From: an uncultured Oscillospiraceae bacterium
GTDB lineage: Bacteria > Bacillota_A > Clostridia > Oscillospirales > Oscillospiraceae
Length of the DNA: 29,458 nucleotides
Direction of reading: 5' to 3'
Assembly (NCBI GenBank): GCA_900754605.1
Contig: CAAEDK010000312.1
Span: 1-29,458, forward strand
Both the position numbers and the translations under genes were made by a program. This document shows positions 14,686-21,826 of this stretch, one piece after another (the stretch's first letter is position 1; every line of letters begins with the position of its first letter). The notes beneath the pieces were generated by a model. That model worked only from the letters and a program-made list of their open reading frames with translations, was not told the origin of the DNA and made no database searches.

Positions 14686-14726
14686 ACCACCGCCTGCTTT
14701 AGCAGGTGGTGAGTAAGTGCGCCCTT
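14686..14726. other. oriT: Origin of transfer, RSF1010/MOBQ type
   Basis: A hairpin with arms ACCACCGCCTGC and GCAGGTGGT (14686-14697 and 14702-14710) is followed after three bases by TAAGTGCGCCCTT (14714-14726). That core is the nic region of RSF1010/R1162-type origins, where the relaxase cuts between G and C of GTGCG/CCCT, here between 14721 and 14722. It lies on the same element as a MOBQ relaxase, about 280 bases from its start codon, which supports the call. Confidence 0.9.
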
Positions 14727-14732
14727 CGGGAT

Positions 14733-14767
14733 AAAAAAGAGGAAGGCCCCCGGTTTCCCGGAGACCT
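14733..14767 (-). terminator. Intrinsic terminator downstream of the DUF3847-like gene (minus strand)
   Basis: On the minus strand a GC-rich stem (GGTCTCCGGG / CCGGGGGCC) closed by a short A loop is followed by TTCCTC and then TTTTTT. It lies 12 bases after the stop codon of the 68-residue gene, just before oriT. Confidence 0.75.
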
Positions 14768-14778
14768 CCCAGCCGTTT

Positions 14779-14985
14779 TCAATCGTGTCCTGTCAGCTTT
14801 CGCCGCAGGTACTCTTCCAGATTATCAAGCCCCACCGCCTGTACTTCCGGCAGCACTTTTTCCAGTACAGCGCCCTCCTGAATGAGCCGCCTTGTCCGGG
14901 CTTTTCGTTCCGTCACTCGGTCCCGTGCCTGGGCTTCCTCCAAGCGGTGCTTTGCCTGCAACAGTTTCTTTTCTTCACTTGTCAT
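14779..14985 (-). CDS. Small coiled-coil mobilization accessory protein (DUF3847/MobC-like)
   Basis: This 68-residue protein starts MTSEEKKLLQAKHRLEEAQA, is strongly helical and basic (RDRVTERKARTRRLIQEGA), and ends in VGLDNLEEYLRRKLTGHD. Short proteins of this kind lie between the oriT and the HTH gene in MOBQ elements of gut Firmicutes and are annotated as DUF3847 or MobC-like. It could help open oriT or position the relaxase (inference from position). Its terminator directly precedes oriT. The start has AGGTAAATCT upstream, a modest ribosome-binding site. Exact family membership is uncertain. Confidence 0.65.
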   Translation of the reverse strand: MTSEEKKLLQAKHRLEEAQARDRVTERKARTRRLIQEGAVLEKVLPEVQAVGLDNLEEYLRRKLTGHD

Positions 14986-14989
14986 AGAT

Positions 14990-15199
14990 TTACCTCCGTT
15001 TCTGCCAGATCAGGTCATAGCCCAGCACATCGGCCAGCTGCATGACCTCCTTATAGCGGATGGATTCCCGCTGGAGCTTGGCCGACAGGTTGGAAACACT
15101 GTCCGACCAGCCGTATTCCTCATGGAGCCGGTCAACTACCTCTTGCATTGTGTATCCCGCTCGGACGATCTGCGCCTTAATCTCGTTGCGTACCGTCAT
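14990..15199 (-). CDS. Small HTH-like protein of the mobilization region
   Basis: This 69-residue protein starts MTVRNEIKAQIVRAGYTMQE, followed by VVDRLHEEYGWSDSVSNLSAKLQRES and VMQLADVLGYDLIWQKRR. The helix spacing resembles an XRE/Cro-type HTH, with the recognition region around SDSVSNLSAKLQ. Similar small proteins are widespread on gut Firmicute integrative elements. ATG 15199 has GGAGG 10 bases upstream, while a longer in-frame form to 15259 would begin inside a terminator hairpin. It is four bases from the next gene, so the two form an operon. Likely role: repressor of the mobilization genes. Confidence 0.75.
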   Translation of the reverse strand: MTVRNEIKAQIVRAGYTMQEVVDRLHEEYGWSDSVSNLSAKLQRESIRYKEVMQLADVLGYDLIWQKRR

Positions 15200-15228
15200 A
15201 ATCAAAAATCCTCCTACATTTACTTGAT

Positions 15229-15270
15229 AAAAAAGCGAAGCCGGTATGCCCTCAGGCATAGCCGCTTCGC
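15229..15270 (-). terminator. Intrinsic terminator after the primase genes (minus strand)
   Basis: The 16-base arms 15235-15250 and 15255-15270 pair with only two mismatches around the loop CTCA. On the minus strand they are followed by TTTTTT. It ends the replication operon and separates it from the small HTH gene. Confidence 0.85.
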
Positions 15271-15591
15271 CGTGTCGTGAAAAATTCTCTTGTTACCAAA
15301 TCCGTTCAGAATTGCCGGTGTGATGTCCTGCCCATAGGTCGCACCTTCCGACTTTTCCGTTCCGTGTGACTTGGCTTGAAACCGTGCATTTTCCCATGAT
15401 TCCATGTACCCGGTTCACCGGGACGAGAAGCACGGTTTCGTAAAATGATTTCTTCCAACCGTCAAATACTTTCCGATTCCCAATTGCCCTGATTTACCCC
15501 TCCGATTTTGCCAGTGATTTTTGAGATATAGCCGCCGAATTGCTATAAAAGGGAAAACATGAGGCACTCAAAGTGTACGTACGTACACGGT
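15271..15591. other. Gene-free structured gap, possible origin region
   Basis: I see no convincing gene here. A nested dyad has outer arms GAAACCGTGC (15378-15387) and GCACGGTTTC (15430-15439) and an inner CCCGG-TTCA-CCGGG (15409-15422). A perfect 16-base palindrome, GTGTACGTACGTACAC (15573-15588), lies just past the stop of the helicase gene. The position next to primase and helicase genes would suit a replication origin, but no clear iterons are visible. Confidence 0.45.
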
Positions 15592-16971
15592 TCAGCGCCG
15601 CCATTCCTCCGGCACATCTTCCGGTACGTACGTACGCATCGAATCACCAGAAAACACTGATATATGATTTCTCACCAATACCTCGATTCCCAGAAAGCCA
15701 CGCACCCGCCGTCCGGCAGCATTGGTCACATTGTTGCAGTATTCCAGATTATAGCGGCTCTGGCAGGCTATCAGGGCTTCGCTGAAGCTGCGGGGTTTCA
15801 GGGCAGGCAGGTTGTTCTCGGTGCAGTAAATCTGGTATGCCTCATACAGCTCTTTGGAGCTGGCAGATAAATCGGCCTTCAGGCGAACATACCCGTCTGA
15901 ATCCAGAAAATCATAGACATTGTTGTTGTCCCGTTTGACTGTTTCCCGGTTTTCTCTGGTGCGGTCACTTTCGGTGAACTTGAAGTTGTTGGCGGCCACC
16001 CGCTGCAATCCCTCAAAAGCCCACAGCAGAATGCCCTCCACCTCGTCTTTCATCTTCTCGGCAAGGTCGGGATCATCCACACGGCCAGTTGTTTTTTCTT
16101 TCGTGGTCAGCACCAGCTGGCGGCGGTATAATCCGTCGCTGCGGTCAAACAGCGCCTGCAAATCTCCGTTGGAGAATGCTAACAGCCGGGCGCACATCCA
16201 TCCTTGATAGCTCTGCTTGCCCTTGCGCTCCAAATCCATCTTGCCCTGGGCGGTGACGATGGATTTCACATAGTTGGTTTGGCGCAGGGCCTCCATCCGC
16301 ATATCATCATCCACGCACAGGAGAATATGCTCCAGATCCGCACGGGCAAATCGGTTCTCCGATATTTTCCCGATGCTGCCGTCCTTCATGTTAGAACCGA
16401 ACAAATGACCCAGCACGGCGCCAATCTGGCTCTTACCCTCACCGCCGTTACCTTTAATCACCATCATCCGCTGCCCCTTATTGCTGGGAATCAGGCAGTA
16501 GCCGATATATTCCTGCAAGGTCGGGATGTCCTCCGGGTAGAGCAGGCCATCCAGAAATTGCAACCAGAGAACAGGTTTTGGGGCGTTGGGCTTGTAGGAC
16601 ACGGGGAAACGGTTGCGGACGATTTTCGGCTTTCCCTCCACAAAGGTTCCGTCCAGAAAAAGCGTGCCGTTGGAAAGATGAATCCGATCCGGCTCCGGGG
16701 GAAAATCCTCCACCAGCGCCGCCAGTTTCATCAGTTCCACAATGTTGCTGATTTTGCGGGGAATGTTGCTGACCGCACAGCATTTCAACTCCTCAAAAAT
16801 TTCTCCCCGCAGGGGTAGTTCGTCTGTCACACGGCCTTCGGGCGTGAAAAAAGCCCCGTTTGTGAAGATGATCTTGTGCGTCTGCAAGAACTCCTCACAA
16901 AACAGGGCTTCGTTGATGCTTTTGCCATCGAACCAGACGGGCATCCCGTCAAGCTGCGTTTTGTTTTTCAT
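15592..16971 (-). CDS. D5/P4-type SF3 helicase-primase protein
   Basis: This 459-residue protein has a Walker A motif, GNGGEGKS, near residue 177, in the setting MMVIKGNGGEGKSQIGAVLG. The Walker B-like HILLCVDDDM near 224 and the LLAFSNGDLQALFDRSDGLYRR segment near 280 (sensor 1 and arginine finger region) are typical of phage D5 / P4 alpha superfamily 3 helicases. It would unwind element DNA for replication with the CHC2 protein. ATG 16971 is chosen because AAGGAGG lies 9 bases upstream; a GTG at 16977 is too close to it. It overlaps the end of the upstream gene. The last codons contain a second copy of the GTACGTACGTAC sequence. Confidence 0.88.
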   Translation of the reverse strand: MKNKTQLDGMPVWFDGKSINEALFCEEFLQTHKIIFTNGAFFTPEGRVTDELPLRGEIFEELKCCAVSNIPRKISNIVELMKLAALVEDFPPEPDRIHLSNGTLFLDGTFVEGKPKIVRNRFPVSYKPNAPKPVLWLQFLDGLLYPEDIPTLQEYIGYCLIPSNKGQRMMVIKGNGGEGKSQIGAVLGHLFGSNMKDGSIGKISENRFARADLEHILLCVDDDMRMEALRQTNYVKSIVTAQGKMDLERKGKQSYQGWMCARLLAFSNGDLQALFDRSDGLYRRQLVLTTKEKTTGRVDDPDLAEKMKDEVEGILLWAFEGLQRVAANNFKFTESDRTRENRETVKRDNNNVYDFLDSDGYVRLKADLSASSKELYEAYQIYCTENNLPALKPRSFSEALIACQSRYNLEYCNNVTNAAGRRVRGFLGIEVLVRNHISVFSGDSMRTYVPEDVPEEWRR

Positions 16972-17569
16972 AGGCACCGTCCTCCTTTTTCAGTCTGTCC
17001 AGCCGTTCCTCCAAACCGGCAATCAGGCCATCCTTGTTCAGCATTTCCACGATTTTCACCCGCTGTTCCAGTTCGGCGGCAATGAGCAAATCCGCCAGAT
17101 ACTCCACATAGTCCAGCATCTGGCAGGCTTCCACAAACCGGTCATCCAGAACATCTTCCGGTGTCTTGGGTGCGTACTGCACCTTCCAGCTTTCCAGAAG
17201 ATGCAGATAATCACACAGCACCCGCAGACAGCGCACTTCTTCCCGCCGGTATGCTTTCAGCAGAGGACGCTTCGGTTTTGGTAAGGCGATTGCCGCTGGG
17301 TGCTTGTCCGGGTCAATCCCGAAATCCTGTGACAGTTTCTGCGCTGCTTCGTAACTGTTCAGGCCAAACAGCCTTGCCACAAAGTCAATCACATCGCCGG
17401 TGGCTCCGCAGCCGAAACAGTAAAAATACCGTTCGTTCAGCTTCATGCTGGGGTGTTGGTCCTCATGGAACGGACAACTGCACATCCCATTTCGGTTGAC
17501 TTGCAGCCCATAGTGTTTCGCTGCATCCGGCACACAAATATTCTGTTTTACCAGTTCAAAGAGTGTCAT
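16949..17569 (-). CDS. CHC2 zinc-finger (DnaG-type) primase protein
   Basis: This 206-residue protein has the CHC2 zinc-binding domain of DNA primases: Cys32, His35, Cys51 and Cys54 in CPFHEDQHPSMKL and YFYCFGCGATGDVIDFVARL. Only the zinc finger is present; the TOPRIM catalytic domain is absent. The rest is helical and ends in a charged coiled coil. Such truncated proteins are found next to D5-type helicases in mobilizable elements and probably deliver DNA recognition to the replication complex. ATG 17569 has GGAGGG upstream. It overlaps the helicase gene by 23 bases, which implies coupling. Confidence 0.88.
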   Translation of the reverse strand: MTLFELVKQNICVPDAAKHYGLQVNRNGMCSCPFHEDQHPSMKLNERYFYCFGCGATGDVIDFVARLFGLNSYEAAQKLSQDFGIDPDKHPAAIALPKPKRPLLKAYRREEVRCLRVLCDYLHLLESWKVQYAPKTPEDVLDDRFVEACQMLDYVEYLADLLIAAELEQRVKIVEMLNKDGLIAGLEERLDRLKKEDGAYEKQNAA

Positions 17570-17593
17570 GAAAATCCCTCCGTTTCAGGGCAT

Positions 17594-17631
17594 AAAAAAA
17601 GCGGCCTGCCCGGTTTGTTGGGGCAGGCCGC
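17594..17631 (-). terminator. Intrinsic terminator of the second recombinase gene (minus strand)
   Basis: GCGGCCTGCCC (17601-17611) pairs perfectly with GGGCAGGCCGC (17621-17631) around a 9-base loop. On the minus strand it is followed by seven Ts. It lies five bases after the recombinase stop codon. Confidence 0.92.
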
Positions 17632-17636
17632 AGTCT

Positions 17637-19556
17637 TTATGCAGTTTGTGATGTTTCCGTTTCTTTGGCTTTCCGCTTTTCCTGCCGGTAGAACTTCTCC
17701 CGGCAGGCGGGTTTGCAAAATTTAGCGTTGGGGCGGACAGACTGGAACAGCTCTCCGCAGCACTGGCATACCAGCTGGTACGGTTCACCCGGAACGATCA
17801 GCCCCTCGGCAATCTTCTGTTTGCGCTCCTTCTGGCGCAGATACTTTTCATGGTCACGGATGCGCTTCTGGCGGCGCTTTTCCTCCGCAGCCAGTTCTTC
17901 CTCGGTGGGTTCGGGCATGGGCACTTCAAACTTCCCGATGAAATTCAGATAAATCTCAATTTCCTGCACCCGCTCCCCGGTGCTTCTGTCCGGGGCATGA
18001 ACCAGAATTTTCTCCACAAATTCATGGATCATAGGGGCGGTCAGCTCGGTGAAATCCGTATATTTCTGTGCCAGCGCCAGAAAGTGGCTGGCACGGTCGG
18101 TATCCTCGTGAAATTGGTCCAACTGTGCCTGCTCGGATGCAAGCAGCTGTTCCAGCTCCGCCTGTTCCTTTTCATATTCGGCACACAGCAGCTCGAACCG
18201 TTTTTCCTCCAATTTGCCCATTGCATAGGTTTCGTATAGCTTTTTAATCAGCACATCCAACTCGGCGCTGCGCCTGCGCTCTTTGGCAACCTTGCGTTTC
18301 AGCTCCTTTGCCGCTTCCTGCTGGCGAACCTGTGAAATGCTGCGTACTTTCTGAATAAGTTCCTCCTTGTTCTGGATGGCATAACTGGCGGTGGTGCGGA
18401 TGGTTTCCAGAATCAGTGCATTTAGGGCTTTGGTGCTGACGGTATGGGAAAAACACATCTGGGTTTCACGCTCAAAAGTCAGGGTATAGGTGGAGCAGTT
18501 ATAGAAGTCGGTTCCATACTCCCGCCCGTCCTTTTGACGCTTACCACGGTGGTTATACATCTTGGCTCCGCAGTCGGCGCAGAACACAAGGCCGGTCAGG
18601 GGGTTGGCAACGCCGGTGGTATCTGTCCGGCGCACCGTCCGTTTCACCTGCTGGGCGAGCTGCCAGGTTTCCGGGTCAACGATGGCCTCGTGGGTGTTCT
18701 CAAAAATCAGCCAGTCGGACGGGTCATTTTTTACCCGCTTATCCCGGTAGGACTTTTTGGAGGAACGGAAATTCACGGTGTGCCCCATATACTCCGGCTT
18801 GGTCAGCATAGAACTGACCGTGAAGCCGTACCAGTCATAGGGACGGCTGGTGTCCACGGTGTTCTTACGGCTGCCTCTGCCGTTGCGAGCCAGATAATAG
18901 GCGGGGCACTCCACCTGTTCCTGTGTGAGTATCTTGGCAATCTCATGGGGACCGTGCCCCTCCACCGCAAGCCGGAAGATCCGCCGCACCACGGCGGCGG
19001 CTTCCTCGTCCACCAGCCAGTGGTCCTTGTCCTCTGGGTCTTTTTTGTAGCCATAGATGGCGTTGTTGGTGGTTGGCTTGCCCGCCTTGCCCTTGACACG
19101 GTATGCTGCCGAAACCTTTTTGGACTGGTCACGCAGATACCATTCATTCATGATATTGAGAAAGGGCGCAAACTCGCCACTGTCCTGTTCCTCGCTGTCG
19201 ATGTTATTGGCAACAGCAACAAAATGAACCCCATTCTGCCGGAACATTACCTCGGTGTAAAAGCCGGTTTGCAGGTAGTTTCTGCCGATCCGACTTAGGT
19301 CCTTACACAGCAGATGGGCCACCTTGCCCGCCTCGATGTCCGCCACAAGGCGCTTCCATGCGGGACGGTCAAAGTTGCCGCCGGACCACCCATCGTCTGT
19401 GTAGTGGACGATATTGGTGTAGCCCCGCTGTGCTGCATAGCTTTCGAGATAACGTTTCTGGTTCAGAATGGAGTTCGAGTCACCCGTGAGGTCATCGTCA
19501 CGGGACAGGCGCTCATAGAGCGCAGTGATTTTTTCTTCCGTCTGTCTGTTTGCCAT
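17637..19556 (-). CDS. Large serine recombinase with DUF4368-type tail and zinc finger
   Basis: This 639-residue protein has the resolvase fold with nucleophile Ser18 in LYERLSRDDD, then LLCKDLSRIGRN near residue 85 and the recombinase domain with GYKKDPEDKDHWLVDEEAA. A zinc ribbon (FCADCGAKMY...NC) near 330, a coiled coil and the DUF4368-type region near 500-550 follow. The last 60 residues add a second zinc motif, C-QC-C...R-x-NA-x-FC-x-P-x-C. It is TnpX-like: it cuts out and integrates the element as a circle. It begins one base after the tnpW stop, so both are one transcript. A strong terminator follows. Confidence 0.93.
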   Translation of the reverse strand: MANRQTEEKITALYERLSRDDDLTGDSNSILNQKRYLESYAAQRGYTNIVHYTDDGWSGGNFDRPAWKRLVADIEAGKVAHLLCKDLSRIGRNYLQTGFYTEVMFRQNGVHFVAVANNIDSEEQDSGEFAPFLNIMNEWYLRDQSKKVSAAYRVKGKAGKPTTNNAIYGYKKDPEDKDHWLVDEEAAAVVRRIFRLAVEGHGPHEIAKILTQEQVECPAYYLARNGRGSRKNTVDTSRPYDWYGFTVSSMLTKPEYMGHTVNFRSSKKSYRDKRVKNDPSDWLIFENTHEAIVDPETWQLAQQVKRTVRRTDTTGVANPLTGLVFCADCGAKMYNHRGKRQKDGREYGTDFYNCSTYTLTFERETQMCFSHTVSTKALNALILETIRTTASYAIQNKEELIQKVRSISQVRQQEAAKELKRKVAKERRRSAELDVLIKKLYETYAMGKLEEKRFELLCAEYEKEQAELEQLLASEQAQLDQFHEDTDRASHFLALAQKYTDFTELTAPMIHEFVEKILVHAPDRSTGERVQEIEIYLNFIGKFEVPMPEPTEEELAAEEKRRQKRIRDHEKYLRQKERKQKIAEGLIVPGEPYQLVCQCCGELFQSVRPNAKFCKPACREKFYRQEKRKAKETETSQTA

Positions 19557-19557
19557 A

Positions 19558-19761
19558 TCAGGCGCTCCTTTCAGACGGACGGCTCATTTGTGGCAGTTCC
19601 ATTATACCACATTCCGGCTGGTTTGCCAGCCCGTCATTGCGGATCAGCCGCAGAATTTTATCTTCCATCGTTTCCTCGGCGGTTTCGCTGAGGTAGACAC
19701 GAACTTTATAGGTGGTCTTGCCAATGTGCCGAGTCAGAAACACGGCGTTTTTATCTGCCAT
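19558..19761 (-). CDS. tnpW: Transposon-encoded protein TnpW
   Basis: This 67-residue protein has the TnpW signature: FLTRHIGKTTYKVRVYLSET, then AEETMEDKILRLIRNDGL and PQMSRPSERSA at the end. TnpW occurs in Tn4451-type mobilizable transposons next to a TnpX-like recombinase; its biochemical role is unknown. AGAGAGG precedes the ATG at 19761. The stop codon is one base from the recombinase start, so translation is coupled, which suggests a partner or regulator of recombination (inference). Its length and termini fit the family. Confidence 0.88.
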   Translation of the reverse strand: MADKNAVFLTRHIGKTTYKVRVYLSETAEETMEDKILRLIRNDGLANQPECGIMELPQMSRPSERSA

Positions 19762-20022
19762 AGAACCTCTCTTTCTTGCGCTTTCAGCGCATCCGGTGTA
19801 TACTGTTGTTATAGTTCCGATGTTTGTAACCTGTTATTATGTTACTTCTTTTTTGTGTCAAGCCTGAACATGGCAAACGTCCCCTTTCTCCTGCGTGAGC
19901 GAGCCAATGTAACCCAAGTAACTTGTTTTCAGATTACTCTTTCACTAACAGGAGAAATCCGGGGTGCAAAACGGAACCGTTTTTGAAAAATCGCAAAATA
20001 TTTTTTGAAAAGAGGTGGGGGC
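19762..20022. promoter_or_regulatory. Divergent intergenic region between tnpW and the sigma-like gene
   Basis: It contains repeated GTAAC/GTTAC motifs (around 19830-19847 and 19908-19922) and AAAACGG-AA-CCGTTTT (19968-19983) just before the ribosome-binding site of the next gene. AT-rich TATACT and TATAGT segments near 19798-19815 could be promoter parts. No -35/-10 pair is clear enough to call. Confidence 0.45.
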
Positions 20023-20874
20023 ATGGCGTATCTGTCTGATGATGAGCTTCTGGATACCGAGGGTGGCTTCACCGTATGGGACGATAAAATAGGCGCTGGA
20101 TCGGTGGAAGAAACGCTGGAACAGGCGCTTGCGGAAGAACGTCTGGCAGAGCTGGAAAATGAGCTGGAGCAGGACGAGCATCCCATCGACTATGAAGCAG
20201 AGCTGGAGGACGAGGAGGAAGAAGCTGCCCCGGTCAGTGATAAACGGCTCAAACGGGAGATGCGGGCCGAGGCCATACGGCGGCTGGAGGAAGCAGCACG
20301 CATGGAGAAGGATTTCCGGGCCGTGGTGGAGGAATGGAACAAGCTGGACCGGAACCGGGAGCGCCGGGAACGGGACCACGAAAACCTTCGTGGGGATGTG
20401 CCGCTGGAATATCAGGCGGTGCCGGAACCCAAGCTCATTCCCCGCTGGTTGAACAACCCCGCATACCGGCAGCTGATGGCCGGGAACTTTCTGGACATCC
20501 TGTTTGACTGCCCCTATGAGATGCACAACCTGACCGCCGATGCCTTTGTTTCTCGCATGGTGGAAGAACTGAGTGAGGAACACAAGGAAGTCCTGTATTT
20601 TCTTTCTTTGCGGCTGTACAGCACCACCCGGCTTGCCGCTGTGCGTGGGCAGTCTGACCGCAACATCCGCAAGCTGCGAAAGACCATCCACAAAAAATTG
20701 CAGCGCCAGATGTATGACCATCTGTGCAGAAAACAGGAGCATGGCGGCAGCTTGACCTTGCGGGAACGTCAGTTTTTGGAGGAATACTCGAAAATCGCAA
20801 GGAAACAGGGCAAGGACGCCGTGATCCGGCGGGAGAACAAGACCAAGCGCAGAAAAAAGAAAAACCGCCCCTGA
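20023..20874 (+). CDS. Sigma-70 region 4-like protein of a mobile element
   Basis: This 283-residue protein has a very acidic N-terminal half (ELENELEQDE, EAELEDEEEE) and a basic, HTH-containing C-terminal half. The LSEEHKEVLYFLSLRLYSTT segment, followed by RLAAVRGQSDRNIRKLRKTI, has the sigma-70 region 4 pattern, and the tail RRKKKNRP is strongly basic. ATG 20023 follows GGTGGGG. It may recruit polymerase or regulate element genes. It starts a three-gene plus-strand block with the next two genes. The acidic/basic split resembles DNA-mimic or anti-sigma partners, but no proof is visible. Confidence 0.72.
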   Translation: MAYLSDDELLDTEGGFTVWDDKIGAGSVEETLEQALAEERLAELENELEQDEHPIDYEAELEDEEEEAAPVSDKRLKREMRAEAIRRLEEAARMEKDFRAVVEEWNKLDRNRERRERDHENLRGDVPLEYQAVPEPKLIPRWLNNPAYRQLMAGNFLDILFDCPYEMHNLTADAFVSRMVEELSEEHKEVLYFLSLRLYSTTRLAAVRGQSDRNIRKLRKTIHKKLQRQMYDHLCRKQEHGGSLTLRERQFLEEYSKIARKQGKDAVIRRENKTKRRKKKNRP

Positions 20875-20905
20875 TAATTGGGACGATTAAGGAGAAAGGG
20901 CGTGT

Positions 20906-21826
20906 ATGATGAAAAATTTATTTGAACAATCCCGTTCCTATTGGGTGCGGTACGATCATTATGAGCTGAAAACAGCGGAAGATGGCAAGCGGTATATCAC
21001 CCCCGGCAAGAGCGCAAAGCCGGACGTCTACAATCCGCTGAAAGAGGTCCCCAACATTGTGCTGGATGCGCTGAATGTGGGGATGCTGATGATGGGGCGC
21101 AAGCCGGAAGCAGAAGTGGAAAAGGCGATCATGGAGTTTATCACCCGGTACGGCCTGCTGGGGCTGATGACCGCCTTGCCCACCACGCCGTCCTTTATGG
21201 ATTACGAGGCGGTGTACCTTCCGAAAAACCACTTCATCAAGGAAGAATCCATGGCGACAGACAAATACCTGTCCCTGTTTTACCCCTTTGACCAGCTGGA
21301 CTTGGTGAAGAAAGGCATTGAATCCACATGGAATGTGTCCGGTGACCGGACGATGGTTGCCCTGACCATGACGTTCATGGACGAGCCGATGGCGAAGAAC
21401 ATGAGCTTTCAGCGGGAATATGCGGAACCCTACGACTGGGTTGCCCAGCAGTTCAAAGATTGGGCCTTTACGCTGACCACCGCCATTTTGTACTACAATG
21501 ACTATGATTCTATCGACGAGGACGCACGGGGGCTGTATCGCAAGGCCATGGCTGCGTTTGGTGGGATTGCCCCCAGCTACCACATCGAACTGCTGGATAA
21601 GCCCACTATTTATTGGGATTTTCACTCCCTGCTGCTGGGTATCCAGATGATGTTCAGCTTCATGCTGGTGGACGGTGACCAGCCCCTGCGCCTGTGCAAG
21701 CACTGTCAGAAGGTGTTCCTGGGCAGCCGGTCCAACGCTGCCTTTTGCAGTCCACGGTGCAAGAACCAGTACAATGTCTACAAGAGCCGGGGAAAGAACC
21801 GGACGGATGGAGGTGACCAGGAATGA
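20906..21826 (+). CDS. Conserved mobile-element protein with C-terminal CxxC zinc finger (DUF6076-like)
   Basis: This 306-residue protein begins NLFEQSRSYWVRYDHYELKT and continues with a conserved middle (LLGLMTALPTTPSFMDYEAV, YLPKNHFIKEES, SGDRTMVALTMTF). It ends in a zinc finger, CKHC...R-x-NA-x-FC-x-P-x-C, followed by a basic tail. The finger has the same spacing as the tail of the recombinase at 17637. Function is unknown; nucleic-acid binding is likely. Two start codons lie in a row (20906 and 20909), and either could be used. It overlaps the next gene by four bases (ATGA), so the two are translationally coupled. Confidence 0.72.
   Translation: MMKNLFEQSRSYWVRYDHYELKTAEDGKRYITPGKSAKPDVYNPLKEVPNIVLDALNVGMLMMGRKPEAEVEKAIMEFITRYGLLGLMTALPTTPSFMDYEAVYLPKNHFIKEESMATDKYLSLFYPFDQLDLVKKGIESTWNVSGDRTMVALTMTFMDEPMAKNMSFQREYAEPYDWVAQQFKDWAFTLTTAILYYNDYDSIDEDARGLYRKAMAAFGGIAPSYHIELLDKPTIYWDFHSLLLGIQMMFSFMLVDGDQPLRLCKHCQKVFLGSRSNAAFCSPRCKNQYNVYKSRGKNRTDGGDQE

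Noticed and set aside
15220..15405. Minus-strand frame of 61 codons in the gap after the helicase
   Set aside because: It crosses a strong terminator hairpin and the nested dyad, has no clear ribosome-binding site, and the protein resembles nothing known.
15573..15635. GTAC repeats as a CRISPR array
   Set aside because: There are only two short tracts of different flank, one inside a gene, with no spacer pattern or cas genes.
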